Shown in pieces: positions 17,001-26,791 of a stretch of DNA of 64,000 nucleotides. The notes beneath the pieces were generated by a model. It was not told the DNA's origin. It worked only from the letters and a program-made list of their open reading frames with translations, and made no database searches. Source of the stretch: Brumimicrobium glaciale (GTDB taxonomy: Bacteria; Bacteroidota; Bacteroidia; Flavobacteriales_D; Crocinitomicaceae); assembly GCF_004152935.1 (NCBI RefSeq), contig NZ_SETE01000005.1, positions 310,001 to 374,000 of the forward strand, given 5' to 3'. Within the stretch, counting starts at the first letter, position 1; every line of letters begins with the position of its first letter. The position numbers and the translations under genes were made by a program.

Positions 17001-18860
17001 TTACTTCGAAACAACAATCTTCTCCACTCTCATAAAACTCTCTTTCCCTATCCTCACCAAATAAACTCCATTGGATAAACCGGTTTTGTCAAATGATGCT
17101 GACATTTTACCTTCTATTGTTTCCTTGGTTTGTCTTTCAATTAATTTTCCACTGATGTCAAATAAATCTATGTACATCTCTTTTGAATTGGGTAAGTAAC
17201 TTCCTTCAATCAAAATGCTTTCGTCGTTTTGCATTAGAATCAGTGTTGGATCGTTGTCCATTGATTCATCTTTTACACCAACCTGACTTTGAAGATTGAA
17301 AGAGAATATCCTAGTTTTTCTTGATCCTCCAGAACCAATATACTCACCAGTGTACCAAAATTCTTGTCCGTTTGGTGATAGAGACATGTGTGAATAATCA
17401 CCATAACGATTGGCTTGTGATTGAAAAGTCACTCCTTTTTTGGCCCAAGTTTCAGTAAAAGTAAATTTCCCTAATTCATCTCCGGCGAAACGACCTGTTG
17501 CAGCTAATCCAGGAAATTCAGTAGGACCAGAAACAGAATAACCCATTCCAATATGTCCATTGTAGTCCATTGATATACTTCCTAAAAAACGACTATTTCC
17601 ATCAGCAATAGAATAAGTTCCTTGCTGATAAATTGCCCAATCGTCATTATCTGTATCTTGTCTTAATTCATACCAACGAATACCTGCTGTATTGGTATTG
17701 TCGATGTCTACAACATTACATAACAAGACCGTATTATATGTTGGCCATTTTAAATATTGCGCTCTGTAATTGAATATAGAAGCAATTGCATCTAATTTTT
17801 GATTTGTTCCTTTTTGCTTAATATCGTCCCAAGAATTAGTAAAAGTTGAATTAAAAGGAGCTGTACTAATTTCTTGATCTATTACAATCGTTGTATTGCT
17901 GGGCGTAATCCAATCAACATTCATTTTTAGCACTTTAATATGATCTTCGGTTACTGAAGCGCTCCAAGAATCATCTTGAAATAAAAACATACTGATTGGT
18001 GTTCCGTAAGGTGGTAAATCTCCATCAGCATCAGCAGGTAGTACACTTTTGAATCCATATTGTGATGCAAAAACAGGAATATCTAAAGCTATCATTGAAG
18101 CAGTTGCATCACCAACTAACATTTTATCGCGCTCAAAAGCAACAATATCATCACCTTGCGTGTTTGAAGTCATATAATAACCATCAGACCAAACAGAATA
18201 TTTCGGATAATCTGGAAAATCGTTGAATTGAAAAGAATACGTATAATAAGCTCCAGTAGGATCAGAAGTTTCTGAAACAGCAATTAAAATTTCGTTTGAA
18301 CCTGTTTGGAATTGGGTAACGAAAAATCTTTCTGCATGTCTGTCCCAAAGCACAATTGGGTCTCCAGAATTAGTTGATCCTAGCCATAAATCTTTCAATT
18401 GAATAATTCCTGTTGCTGGTGTACCATCCAAATTATAAACTCTATAAGCAACATTTACTGCTTGCACATAATAATCTTCACTCACTGCCCCTGAAGGATC
18501 TGGTGGAAAAGCACCATTCATTCCGTTAAAATTTTGAATAAGATTTACTTCTCCTCGTGATTTTTCAGCGGAACCAGAAGCCTTTGTTACAAAATTTTGA
18601 ACAAGCGGATCGTATTTCTTAGGTAAAGCAGTAGAATCCATATAAACAGGACGCACTCTATTCTTGCGCACTTTTGCTTCATCGTTATAGTAAACCATTG
18701 AACTTTCATCATGAATTTGAGGCATGTCTCTTAATGGTTTCGAAAGTCCAAGATAAGTACCTTGTTTTTTAATAACATTTGACTCTCCAGCTACTTGTCC
18801 AAAAGAAAAGGATGAACCTGCTAAAAATAAAATCGTGATAAATAAATATAAATTCTTCAT
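17001..18860 (-). CDS. Secreted protein with T9SS type A sorting domain
   Basis: A 619-residue protein with a signal peptide (LFLAGSSFSFGQ, cleavage near 22) and a C-terminal type IX secretion sorting domain of about 75 residues: YIDLFDISGKLIERQ, LSNGVYLVRIG, VEKIVVSK. Between them is a beta-rich domain (NGAFPPDPSGAVSEDYYVQA, DPIVLWDRHAERFFVTQF) seen in Bacteroidota surface proteins of beta-propeller appearance; no catalytic motif was found. It should cross the outer membrane by the Por system and be anchored or released. Its function is unknown. A RHS relic follows directly and a tandem array lies upstream. Confidence 0.8.
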   Translation of the reverse strand: MKNLYLFITILFLAGSSFSFGQVAGESNVIKKQGTYLGLSKPLRDMPQIHDESSMVYYNDEAKVRKNRVRPVYMDSTALPKKYDPLVQNFVTKASGSAEKSRGEVNLIQNFNGMNGAFPPDPSGAVSEDYYVQAVNVAYRVYNLDGTPATGIIQLKDLWLGSTNSGDPIVLWDRHAERFFVTQFQTGSNEILIAVSETSDPTGAYYTYSFQFNDFPDYPKYSVWSDGYYMTSNTQGDDIVAFERDKMLVGDATASMIALDIPVFASQYGFKSVLPADADGDLPPYGTPISMFLFQDDSWSASVTEDHIKVLKMNVDWITPSNTTIVIDQEISTAPFNSTFTNSWDDIKQKGTNQKLDAIASIFNYRAQYLKWPTYNTVLLCNVVDIDNTNTAGIRWYELRQDTDNDDWAIYQQGTYSIADGNSRFLGSISMDYNGHIGMGYSVSGPTEFPGLAATGRFAGDELGKFTFTETWAKKGVTFQSQANRYGDYSHMSLSPNGQEFWYTGEYIGSGGSRKTRIFSFNLQSQVGVKDESMDNDPTLILMQNDESILIEGSYLPNSKEMYIDLFDISGKLIERQTKETIEGKMSASFDKTGLSNGVYLVRIGKESFMRVEKIVVSK

Positions 18861-18966
18861 GTTATAAAAATAACGAAAAATTATAAATGAAAAATGAAAA
18901 ATTTAAGGATTCATTGATTTAAAGACATAAGTTCCTTTGGAATAGAGATTTTTATTTTTATTTAAT

Positions 18967-19190
18967 GTTATGATTTGAACTGAGGTGGGCGATTTACTTT
19001 TAATAATTAAAGGTAGTGCTTTAGACTGTGGTGGATGATTTGCTTTTAATAATTAAAGGTAGTGCTTTAGACTGAGGAGGATGATTTGCTTTTAATAATT
19101 AAAGGTAGTGCTTTAAACTGTGGTGGACGATTTGCTTTTAGTAATTAAAGGTAGTGCTTTAAACTGTGGTGGACGATTTGCAAATCGTCC
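18967..19190. repeat. 46-bp tandem repeat array ending in a 20-bp palindrome (locus B)
   Basis: Units start at 18967, 19013, 19059, 19105 and 19151, exactly 46 bases apart; the fifth is incomplete. Each holds AACTGTGGTGGACGATTTGC or a near variant, followed by TTTTAATAATTAAAG and GTAGTGCTTT. In the last unit the half-site is completed to the perfect palindrome GGACGATTTGCAAATCGTCC (19171-19190) and the array stops. There is no gene within it. Confidence 0.9.
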
Positions 19191-19204
19191 GTACTGGGAT
19201 ATGG

Positions 19205-19309
19205 CTTTTGCCGGTGGCAAAAGAAGGAAAAAGAAAAAAGCCATCCTCAAAGAGAATGGCTTTTTAAAATATGAAAATTTAGAAATTCGTAACCCGATAA
19301 CTATCGGGT
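19205..19309. terminator. Cluster of three hairpins downstream of rny
   Basis: Three perfect stems precede the rny stop: CTTTTGCC/GGCAAAAG (19205-19223), AAAAAGCCAT/ATGGCTTTTT (19235-19265), and ACCCGATA/TATCGGGT (19292-19309). The middle one has A and T tracts on both sides and should terminate transcription in either direction, including rny on the minus strand. Confidence 0.7.
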
Positions 19310-19333
19310 CGCAATTAAATATTTCGTAATTAT

Positions 19334-20866
19334 CTATTTCGCGTAATTCACAGATCTTCTTTCACGAATCAAAGTCACTTTTACTTGACCTGGATACGTC
19401 ATTTCAGTTTGAATTTTTTGTGAGATGGCAAAAGAAAGTTCATCAGCTTTTAAATCTGATACTTTCTCACTTTCTACCATAACGCGTAATTCTCTACCTG
19501 CTTGAATAGCGTAGGCTTTAATTACACCATCATACGAAAGTGCATGGTTCTCTAATTCTTTAATTCTGTTGATGTACGATTCTACAACTTCGCGACGTGC
19601 TCCTGGACGTGCTCCAGAAATAGCATCCGCTATCTGAACAAGTGGAGAAATCATTGTTGTCATTTCAATTTCATCGTGGTGAGCTCCAATTGCATTACAA
19701 ACATCTGGTTTTTCACCAAATTTTTCTGCAATTTTCATCCCCAAAATAGCGTGTGGCAATTCTGGTTCGTCCTCTGGAACTTTTCCAATATCGTGAAGCA
19801 ATCCAGCACGTTTCGCCAATTTCACGTTCAATCCTAACTCTGCAGCCATGATTGCACAAATATTTGCTACTTCTCTACTGTGTTGCAATAGGTTTTGTCC
19901 ATAAGAAGAACGGTATTTCATTCGACCTACCATTTTCAATAACTCAGGATGTAAACCATGAATTCCTAAATCGATACAAGTACGGCGACCTGTTTCAGCG
20001 ATTTCATCATCTAAAGATTTTCTTGTTTTAGCAACAACTTCTTCAATTCTTGCTGGGTGAATACGTCCATCAGAAACCAATTGGTGCATTGCTAATCTCG
20101 CGATTTCTCTTCTCACTGGGTCAAAGCATGAAAGTAAAATTGCTTCTGGTGTATCATCTACAACGATTTCAACTCCTGTAGCAGCTTCTAAGGCACGGAT
20201 ATTTCTACCTTCACGACCAATAATTCTACCTTTTACCTCATCTGAGTCAATGTTAAAGACAGAAACGGCATTTTCAACTGCTTGCTCATGTGCAACCCTT
20301 TGAATTGCTTGAATAATAATTTTCTTCGCCTCTTTGTTGGCGTTCAATTTAGCTTCATCAACGATGTCTTTAATATGAGACATTGCGCCTGTTCGGGCTT
20401 CGTCTTTCAATGCTTCCATCAATTGTTTCTTCGCTTCTTCAACATCCATTCCTGAAATACGCGACAATTCTAAAACACGCTTGTCTTGCATTTTCTCAAG
20501 CTCATCATGCTTTGCTTGCGTCAATTGAATTTTCTCTTCTAATGTTGCATCCTTCGAATCGACTGACTTTTCCTTGCGGTTTATTTCTTCAATCTTTTTA
20601 GATAAATTTTTCTCTTTCGCTTTCGCTCTGTCCTCTGCTGATTGAAGTTTGCGTTCACGATCTTTCATTGTGTTCTCGTGGTCCTCTTTCAAGTTTAAAA
20701 ACTTCTCTTTGGCTTGAATAATCTTATCTTTTCTGATAGATTCCCCTTCGATTTCAGCCTCTTTTATGATTTGTTCTTTTCTTTTCTTCAATAATACATT
20801 CTGTACTATCACGGCAAGTATGACTCCTATTATCAGTCCTATACTTACTCCTATTATTATTTCCAT
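19334..20866 (-). CDS. rny: Ribonuclease Y
   Basis: A 510-residue membrane-anchored endoribonuclease that starts mRNA decay. Residues 4-25 form the N-terminal anchor, followed by a long charged coiled coil to about 200, the KH RNA-binding loop [12 protein letters not shown], and the HD nuclease domain with [12 protein letters not shown] and [10 protein letters not shown]. Length and domain order are normal. It follows zapA on the same strand after 91 bases that hold a strong hairpin, so its expression may be partly uncoupled from the division genes. Confidence 0.93.
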   Translation of the reverse strand: MEIIIGVSIGLIIGVILAVIVQNVLLKKRKEQIIKEAEIEGESIRKDKIIQAKEKFLNLKEDHENTMKDRERKLQSAEDRAKAKEKNLSKKIEEINRKEKSVDSKDATLEEKIQLTQAKHDELEKMQDKRVLELSRISGMDVEEAKKQLMEALKDEARTGAMSHIKDIVDEAKLNANKEAKKIIIQAIQRVAHEQAVENAVSVFNIDSDEVKGRIIGREGRNIRALEAATGVEIVVDDTPEAILLSCFDPVRREIARLAMHQLVSDGRIHPARIEEVVAKTRKSLDDEIAETGRRTCIDLGIHGLHPELLKMVGRMKYRSSYGQNLLQHSREVANICAIMAAELGLNVKLAKRAGLLHDIGKVPEDEPELPHAILGMKIAEKFGEKPDVCNAIGAHHDEIEMTTMISPLVQIADAISGARPGARREVVESYINRIKELENHALSYDGVIKAYAIQAGRELRVMVESEKVSDLKADELSFAISQKIQTEMTYPGQVKVTLIRERRSVNYAK

Positions 20867-20869
20867 AGT

Positions 20870-20928
20870 TCTTAAAAATTAAAAATCCCACATCTTTTAA
20901 GAGCAGTATTGCTCTTAAAAAAAATGGG
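20870..20928 (-). terminator. Hairpin between zapA and rny
   Basis: TTTTAAGAGCA (20894-20904) and TGCTCTTAAAA (20909-20919) make a perfect 11-bp stem with a 4-nt loop; TCCCA (20885-20889) and TGGGA (20924-20928) extend it. On the minus strand it is followed by a U-rich run, so it can act as a terminator or attenuator, ending only 18 bases before the rny ATG. Confidence 0.65.
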
Positions 20929-20957
20929 AAACGTTTATAACAAAAAATGCAAGTTTA

Positions 20958-21245
20958 TTACTCTACTTCTATATTTTGAGACAATACTTTCAAGGCATCT
21001 AGCATTTCAGTTTTCAATACACGCTCTTTTCCATCTGAAGGAGCTGTATTTGCACGTGTTGCCAATTGCAATGAAGTCATCGCTAATAAATCTTGCATAT
21101 CTTTTACTGCATAACTCTCTTGTAGCTTTTGAACATTGGTATTGATATCTTCCACAGCTTTACGAACCAATTCCTCTTCACCTTCATTAATGGTGAGCGG
21201 ATAATTGCGTCCGGCAATAACTATTTTAATTGATACTTTACTCAT
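20958..21245 (-). CDS. zapA: Cell division protein ZapA
   Basis: A 95-residue protein matching ZapA: MSKVSIKIVIAGRNYPLTI at the start, then EEELVRKAVEDINTNVQKL, and a helix with LLAMTSLQLA. ZapA dimers bundle FtsZ filaments at the division ring. It is preceded by a coiled-coil gene after a 6-base gap and followed by rny. Start and length are typical for Bacteroidota. Confidence 0.9.
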   Translation of the reverse strand: MSKVSIKIVIAGRNYPLTINEGEEELVRKAVEDINTNVQKLQESYAVKDMQDLLAMTSLQLATRANTAPSDGKERVLKTEMLDALKVLSQNIEVE

Positions 21246-21251
21246 ATATAT

Positions 21252-21548
21252 TTATGCTTTCAATCGACCTATACAGTCATCTATTTCCCTTACTAGTGCG
21301 TCAATCTGAACTTCGTTCCCTTTTTTGCTTTGATTTTCAAGCGAAAGGCGTTCCTCATGTTGACGCATTAAATCATCGTACTTGTCTCTGAAATCTTTAA
21401 CTTCTTCAGCGCGTTGACTCAATTTCTCATTAAGCAACTGCACTTCTGATGTCAATTCATTATTTTCAGATTTAACATCAACAAGCGAAGTCCGCATTTT
21501 TGCGACCTTTGACTCTATTTCTGCTATGACTTTTTGAATTTCTTCCAT
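21252..21548 (-). CDS. ZapB-like coiled-coil protein
   Basis: A 98-residue protein predicted to be almost wholly coiled coil (IAEIESKVAKMRTSLVDVKS ... LLNEKLSQRAEEVKDF ... ALVREIDDCIGRLKA). It lies 6 bases upstream of zapA. In E. coli, ZapB is a coiled coil that works with ZapA, and a short coiled-coil gene beside zapA is common in Bacteroidota; homology to ZapB cannot be shown from a coiled coil alone. It likely helps organise the Z ring. A near-canonical promoter precedes it. Confidence 0.7.
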   Translation of the reverse strand: MEEIQKVIAEIESKVAKMRTSLVDVKSENNELTSEVQLLNEKLSQRAEEVKDFRDKYDDLMRQHEERLSLENQSKKGNEVQIDALVREIDDCIGRLKA

Positions 21549-21564
21549 TTTTGTACGAATAACA

Positions 21565-21595
21565 CAAAGATAATACTTGCATGGATATAAAGCAA
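21565..21595 (-). promoter_or_regulatory. Promoter of the zapB-like/zapA operon
   Basis: On the minus strand TTG (21593-21595) is followed after 20 bases by TATCTTTG (21565-21572), the best match in the window to the two-part Bacteroidota promoter, and the ATG comes 16 bases later. Confidence 0.7.
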
Positions 21596-21632
21596 TTATT
21601 TTTTGGAATGATTTTCATCAATGTTTTGTGCA

Positions 21633-21827
21633 ATGTGACCAATGGTTTTACCGAATGGTAATACGCGATGGTTATACCCAATAGTTATACGCGATGGTTT
21701 TTTTAATGTGGTGGCGCAAATGCCCAACTGTGGTGGCGCAATGTTCAATTGTGGTGGTGCAATGTCCAATTGTGGTGGCGCAAATATCCAACTGTGGAGG
21801 CGCAATGCATTGCGCCTCTACAGTTGG
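21633..21827. repeat. Compound tandem repeat ending in a 40-bp palindrome (locus C)
   Basis: Five imperfect 13-bp units (21633-21697; for example TTATACGCGATGG) are followed by five 21-22-bp units starting at 21708, 21730, 21751, 21772 and 21794, each with GTGGTGGCGCAA or a close variant. The last unit is the left half of a 40-bp palindrome (arms 21788-21807 and 21808-21827, core GGCGCAATGCATTGCGCC) with one G-T mismatch pair. It starts 6 bases after the icmF stop on the minus strand. Confidence 0.9.
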
Positions 21828-21832
21828 GAATA

Positions 21833-24800
21833 TTACATATTTCTCCTATACTGCCCTCCAACATTAAACAAAGCATTTGTAATTTGTCCTAATGAACAGA
21901 ACTTACTTGCTTCCATTAATTTTTCGAACATATTCTCGTTGTTGATTGCTGCTTCTTGAAGAATTGCTAACCATTTTTCGGATTCGTCTTTGCGTGCTAC
22001 TTTTAATTCAGTAAGCATTTCAATTTGATATTGCTTTTCTTCTTCTGTTGCACGAATTACTTCTTTCGGAATAATTGTTGGCGAACCTGCTGCACTCTTG
22101 AAGGTATTTACTCCAATAATTGGAAATTCACCAGTGTGTTTCAATGTCTCGTAATGCAACGATTCTTCTTGAATTTTAGAACGCTGATACATTGTTTCCA
22201 TTGCACCAAGCACTCCACCTCTTTCTGTAATTCTATCGAATTCTGTTAAAACAGCTGCTTCAACTAAATCGGTTAATTCTTCAATGATGAATGAACCTTG
22301 AATTGGATTTTCGTTTTTCGCTAAACCTAACTCTTTGTTAATGATCAACTGAATTGCCATTGCTCTACGTACAGAATCTTCTGTAGGTGTTGTAATTGCT
22401 TCATCATAAGCGTTTGTATGCAATGAGTTACAGTTGTCATATATTGCGTAAAGCGCTTGAAGCGTCGTACGAATATCGTTGAAGTTAATTTCTTGTGCAT
22501 GTAATGAACGCCCAGATGTTTGAATGTGGTATTTCAACATTTGAGCACGTTTGTTCGCTCCGTATTTCTCACGCATTGCTTTCGCCCAAATTCTTCTTGC
22601 AACTCTACCAATAACGGCATATTCTGGATCAACTCCATTAGAAAAGAAGAAAGAAAGGTTTGGACCAAACTCGTTGATGTCCATTCCACGGCTTAAGTAA
22701 TATTCAACATACGTAAATCCGTTAGAAAGTGTCAATGCCAATTGTGTAATTGGATTTGCTCCTGCTTCCGAAATATGGTATCCTGAAATTGATACGGAAT
22801 AGAAGTTACGTACTTTTTCTTTGATGAAATATTCTTGAACATCTCCCATTAAACGCAATGCAAATTCTGTGGAGAAAATACATGTGTTTTGTGCTTGATC
22901 TTCTTTTAAAATATCTGCTTGAACTGTTCCACGAACTACTGAAAGTGTATCTTTCTTAATTTGAGCGTAAACATCTGCTGGTAAAACTTGATCTCCTGTT
23001 ATTCCTAATAACATCAAACCTAAACCATCATTTCCTTGAGGAAGTTCACCTTGATAAACAGGCTGTTTCGTTCCTAAAGCATCAAAAATTGACTTTATTT
23101 TTTCACGAACTTCGTCTTCTAATTCATTTGCAACAATGTATTTCTCACATGCTTGATCAATCGCCGTATTCATGAAATAACCTAGCAACATAGGCGCTGG
23201 ACCATTAATGGTCATAGAAACCGATGTTTTAGGATCACTTAAATCGAAACCAGAATATAATTTCTTAGCATCATCTAAACAACAGATAGAAACACCTGAA
23301 TTACCGATTTTACCATAAATATCTGGACGATCAGCAGGATCGTTTCCGTATAATGTTACCGAGTCAAACGCTGTTGAAAGACGTTTTGCTGGCATTCCTA
23401 AACTTACATAATGGAAACGCTTATTTGTACGTTCCGGTCCTCCTTCACCTGCAAACATTCTTGTTGGATCTTCTCCTTCACGTTTGAATGGGAATAATCC
23501 CGCAGTGTAAGGAAATTCTCCCGGTACATTTTCTTGCAATAACCATCTTAAAATATCTCCCCAAGAAGAATATTTTGGTAAAGCTATTTTAGGAATCTGT
23601 AAATGAGAAAGTGATTCAGTATGTGTTTGAATTTTTAATTCTTTATCACGCACTTTGAAAGTAAACTCTGGGTCTTTGTACTTCTGTACTTTATCTCCCC
23701 AAGTTTCAATTGCCTCCATATTGTGAGGATTCAAGTCCATTTTTAAAGTCTCAAAAGTCTCCGTTAATCTTTTTACCAAACGGTCTTTGTCTTCTAATTC
23801 ACTTTCTGAAATCGTATCAATTGTTCCTTGAATATTGTACAATTTATCTGCAACGATAACTTGCGCATCTACCCAACGGTCATACGCACGGTTGCTTTCA
23901 GATATTTCAGATAAGTAACGTGTTCTTTCTGGTGGAATAACAAATATCTTCTCAGACATTTCGTCTGTAATCTCAAAAGTAGAAACTAATTTTGTATCCG
24001 TTTTATCCTGTAAAGTTTGTAAAATCACTTTGTATAATTGATTCATTCCTGGATCGTTAAACTGCGATGCAATTGTTCCAAAAACAGGCATTGAATCTAC
24101 TGGCTTATCAAAAAGCACATGATTTCTTTGGTATTGCTTACGTACATCTCTCAATGCATCTAAAGCTCCACGTTTGTCAAATTTATTAAGCGCTATAACA
24201 TCAGCGAAGTCCAACATGTCAATTTTCTCTAATTGAGTTGCTGCTCCGTATTCTGGCGTCATTACATATAAACTCACATCGGAGTGGTCCATAATTTCAG
24301 TATCCGATTGACCGATTCCAGAAGTTTCCAAAATAATCAAATCAAATTCTGCTGCTTTCAACACCAATAATGTCTCCCCAACATACTTTGACAATGCCAA
24401 GTTGGATTGTCTAGTCGCCAAAGAACGCATGTAAACCCTATCGTCTGAAATTGAATTCATACGAATTCTATCTCCCAATAAAGCTCCTCCAGTTTTTCTT
24501 TTGGAAGGATCTACAGAAACAACTGCAATTCTTTTGTCATCGAAATCTATAAGAAAACGACGCACCAATTCATCCACCAAAGAAGATTTTCCAGAACCAC
24601 CCGTTCCAGTAATTCCTAAAACAGGAACATTTGCTTTTTCGGCTAAAATGTGCATTTCGTCCAATAAAGCTTTTGACTCTTCAGGATAATTTTCAGCTGC
24701 TGAAATCACTTTTGCGATATCTGCATCTTTCTTATTCTTTAAAATCTTTGGATCAATATTAACGTTTTGTCCAACTGGAAAGTCAGATTTCTCGATTAAA

Positions 24801-25213
24801 TCATTGATCATTCCTTGCAAGCCCATCTCACGACCATCATCTGGATGATAAATTCGTGTGATACCGTAAGCTTGTAATTCTTCAATTTCAGAAGGTAGAA
24901 TTGTTCCTCCACCTCCTGCAAAGATTTTAATTTGTGGCGCTCCTCTTTCCTGAAGCAAATCGTACATGTATTTTAAATATTCTGTATGTCCTCCTTGGTA
25001 AGAAGTCATTGCGATTGCCTGAACATCTTCTTGAATTGCACAGTTCACCACCTCATCAACACTTCTATCGTGTCCAAGGTGAATCACTTCACAACCGGAA
25101 GCTTGAATGATTCTACGCATTACGTTAATAGCCGCATCGTGGCCATCAAAAAGTGATGCTGCAGTAACTATTCTAACTTTATTCTTCGTTTTATAAGGTA
25201 ATATTTTCTCCAT
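21833..25213 (-). CDS. icmF: Fused isobutyryl-CoA mutase (IcmF)
   Basis: A 1126-residue fusion in IcmF order: B12-binding domain (1-145, DGHD at 23-26 with His25 as the expected cobalt ligand), MeaB-like GTPase chaperone (about 195-410, GTGGSGKS at 203-210, [16 protein letters not shown]), and mutase barrel (about 530-1126). The substrate region reads [20 protein letters not shown], typical of IcmF rather than methylmalonyl-CoA mutase. The family interconverts isobutyryl-CoA and n-butyryl-CoA with adenosylcobalamin; some also act on isovaleryl/pivalyl-CoA. It implies B12 use. It has its own promoter, and a large palindrome follows the stop. Confidence 0.92.
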   Translation of the reverse strand: MEKILPYKTKNKVRIVTAASLFDGHDAAINVMRRIIQASGCEVIHLGHDRSVDEVVNCAIQEDVQAIAMTSYQGGHTEYLKYMYDLLQERGAPQIKIFAGGGGTILPSEIEELQAYGITRIYHPDDGREMGLQGMINDLIEKSDFPVGQNVNIDPKILKNKKDADIAKVISAAENYPEESKALLDEMHILAEKANVPVLGITGTGGSGKSSLVDELVRRFLIDFDDKRIAVVSVDPSKRKTGGALLGDRIRMNSISDDRVYMRSLATRQSNLALSKYVGETLLVLKAAEFDLIILETSGIGQSDTEIMDHSDVSLYVMTPEYGAATQLEKIDMLDFADVIALNKFDKRGALDALRDVRKQYQRNHVLFDKPVDSMPVFGTIASQFNDPGMNQLYKVILQTLQDKTDTKLVSTFEITDEMSEKIFVIPPERTRYLSEISESNRAYDRWVDAQVIVADKLYNIQGTIDTISESELEDKDRLVKRLTETFETLKMDLNPHNMEAIETWGDKVQKYKDPEFTFKVRDKELKIQTHTESLSHLQIPKIALPKYSSWGDILRWLLQENVPGEFPYTAGLFPFKREGEDPTRMFAGEGGPERTNKRFHYVSLGMPAKRLSTAFDSVTLYGNDPADRPDIYGKIGNSGVSICCLDDAKKLYSGFDLSDPKTSVSMTINGPAPMLLGYFMNTAIDQACEKYIVANELEDEVREKIKSIFDALGTKQPVYQGELPQGNDGLGLMLLGITGDQVLPADVYAQIKKDTLSVVRGTVQADILKEDQAQNTCIFSTEFALRLMGDVQEYFIKEKVRNFYSVSISGYHISEAGANPITQLALTLSNGFTYVEYYLSRGMDINEFGPNLSFFFSNGVDPEYAVIGRVARRIWAKAMREKYGANKRAQMLKYHIQTSGRSLHAQEINFNDIRTTLQALYAIYDNCNSLHTNAYDEAITTPTEDSVRRAMAIQLIINKELGLAKNENPIQGSFIIEELTDLVEAAVLTEFDRITERGGVLGAMETMYQRSKIQEESLHYETLKHTGEFPIIGVNTFKSAAGSPTIIPKEVIRATEEEKQYQIEMLTELKVARKDESEKWLAILQEAAINNENMFEKLMEASKFCSLGQITNALFNVGGQYRRNM

Positions 25214-25236
25214 AATTTCAAAATGCTGAATACCCG

Positions 25237-25244
25237 CAAATATA
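25237..25244 (-). promoter_or_regulatory. icmF promoter -7 box
   Basis: On the minus strand TATATTTG, a perfect TAnnTTTG match, lies 23 bases before the icmF ATG. Confidence 0.6.
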
Positions 25245-25473
25245 ATGAGTTTATGTTGAAAAGTGGTGGGTTTGGTTGGGTAATTTTAAAATTTGGTGGA
25301 AGGAGACGGATATTGATTAAATAGTAAAGCTTGAAGCTAAATAGGTGTATTTCCATTTGTTAAAACGTCAACAATTAAAACCTTAGTAGTTGAGAAGTTG
25401 AACAAGTTAGCTAGGTTTATTTTGTCATTTGAATTAATAAACTGTAAATTCATATTTTAAACAAACCTACATT

Positions 25474-25968
25474 ATGAAAAATCTACTCTTTATCTTACTC
25501 ATTGCTTTCCTTGCATTGGGTTGTAAGAAAGAAAAGAAAATCGAAAAGAACTTATGGAAACAAGGAGGTGAATGGGAAATTAAGTCATTTGAAGAATCCT
25601 ACTATAAAATTCCCGCCTCACAATTTGATTATTCTAGTACAATAAATAATGGTGGTTCTATTCAATTTAATAAAGATGGCACTGGAAAATTCAACTACTC
25701 TGCAGAATTAGCGGAATATTTGGAGAATGTTATTTATGAAGAGCAAATCAACGCTGAATTTACGTATCACTTTACTGAAAATTCGATTTTCTTTATTTTC
25801 ACAGATGTTGAAGGTGCAGCATTTGATTTAGAATGGGAAAAAGACAAAATGACTTACAGCTACAATGAATCGAAAGTTCATTATGATCTGGATCAAAATA
25901 ATGACACGATTCCAGGATCAAAAGAAACAACTGTTTATGCATTGAAATTTAATTGTGAGAAAAAGTAA
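25474..25968 (+). CDS. Lipoprotein, lipocalin-like, paralogue 1
   Basis: A 164-residue SPII lipoprotein with lipobox LALGC (Cys17) followed by KKEKKIEKNLWKQGGEWEI. The body is beta-rich with GGSIQFNKDGTGKF, resembling the small lipocalin-like lipoproteins of Bacteroidota; no ligand or enzyme motif is seen. The next gene shares the N-terminal layout (KEKKIE(K/R)NLWK, FxKDGTG), so the two are tandem duplicates. Confidence 0.7.
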   Translation: MKNLLFILLIAFLALGCKKEKKIEKNLWKQGGEWEIKSFEESYYKIPASQFDYSSTINNGGSIQFNKDGTGKFNYSAELAEYLENVIYEEQINAEFTYHFTENSIFFIFTDVEGAAFDLEWEKDKMTYSYNESKVHYDLDQNNDTIPGSKETTVYALKFNCEKK

Positions 25969-25993
25969 TACTCAAACACTAAAATCATTAAAC

Positions 25994-26440
25994 ATGAAAC
26001 GTTTATTATTTATACTCCTTGCGCTATTCGTATTATTCTCGTGTAGCAAAGAAAAGAAAATTGAAAGAAACCTTTGGAAGAATGGAGGTAAATGGGACAT
26101 CGTAAAATATGAAGAAATTGTAACTTCAACTTGGCCTGCAAATGAGAAGAATGAAGTAAACGAAAATATTGGAATCCTACAATTTGAAAAAGATGGAACA
26201 GGATGGATGTTAGACTCAGACGGATATGATGCCCAAAAATTAAATTTTAAATACACAAATTCTGAAACAGAGTTAATATTAGATTTCTATGAATTTGAAT
26301 CAACACGCACTTATGACTTAGATTGGGAGGAAAATTCATTTACGCTTACTCAAAGTGGCACACATACCTATACACCTGGAGGTTCTACAGAAGAAATTAC
26401 TGACCATCGATTATATAGACATACTTGTAAGAAAGAGTGA
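25994..26440 (+). CDS. Lipoprotein, lipocalin-like, paralogue 2
   Basis: A 148-residue lipoprotein with lipobox LFSC (Cys17) and then SKEKKIERNLWKNGGKWDI, clearly related to the preceding gene. The internal block GILQFEKDGTGWM matches IQFNKDGTGKF of paralogue 1. I chose the ATG at 25994 because it starts a normal signal sequence (MKRLLFILLALFVLFSC); an in-frame upstream ATG at 25955 would add 13 polar residues and overlap the previous gene. Function unknown; probably an envelope lipoprotein in one operon with its twin. Confidence 0.7.
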   Translation: MKRLLFILLALFVLFSCSKEKKIERNLWKNGGKWDIVKYEEIVTSTWPANEKNEVNENIGILQFEKDGTGWMLDSDGYDAQKLNFKYTNSETELILDFYEFESTRTYDLDWEENSFTLTQSGTHTYTPGGSTEEITDHRLYRHTCKKE

Positions 26441-26791
26441 TTTTGTGAAATGGATAAAATAAAGATATTGAAATTCAAGAAAATTTCGTCTTATGAGAAT
26501 ATTTGGATATTTGGATATTAGAGGTTAGATGTTAGACAAAAAGACATTAGACTTTTTGTCAATGCCTGAAATCTAAAATCTATTGTTTGATATGAAACTT
26601 TTTATAAGCTAAAACTAGATGTACTAAAGTACATAGTTCTAACTATTTCTGAGACCAATAAATACTCCCCAACGGGAAACCCAATTGTGTCCAAAAACAA
26701 CCAGTTGACGACATAAATTCCACTTTCAAGTTGCAAAAGTCTCAATTGGGTTCTTTATTCTTTATTTTAACGGAAAATTATACTATTCGTT
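26441..26791. other. Intergenic region with a long-range inverted repeat
   Basis: No gene visible. AACCCAATTG (26678-26687) and CAATTGGGTT (26743-26752) are perfect 10-bp inverted arms 55 bases apart, ending 39 bases before the protease ATG. They could fold in the leader or bind a regulator. The rest is AT-rich without recognisable signals. Confidence 0.5.

Noticed and set aside
18967-19190. CRISPR array
   Set aside because: The 46-bp units are contiguous with no unique spacers, and no cas genes are in the window.
19120-19329. 69-codon plus-strand frame across the 46-bp array
   Set aside because: It is made of repeat and hairpin sequence, has no family resemblance and runs through the rny terminator region.
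21596-21959. Frames on both strands through the compound repeat, with PPQL-type peptide repeats
   Set aside because: The peptide repeats only reflect the 21-22-bp DNA repeats; the frames overlap icmF or cross the palindrome, and there is no start signal.
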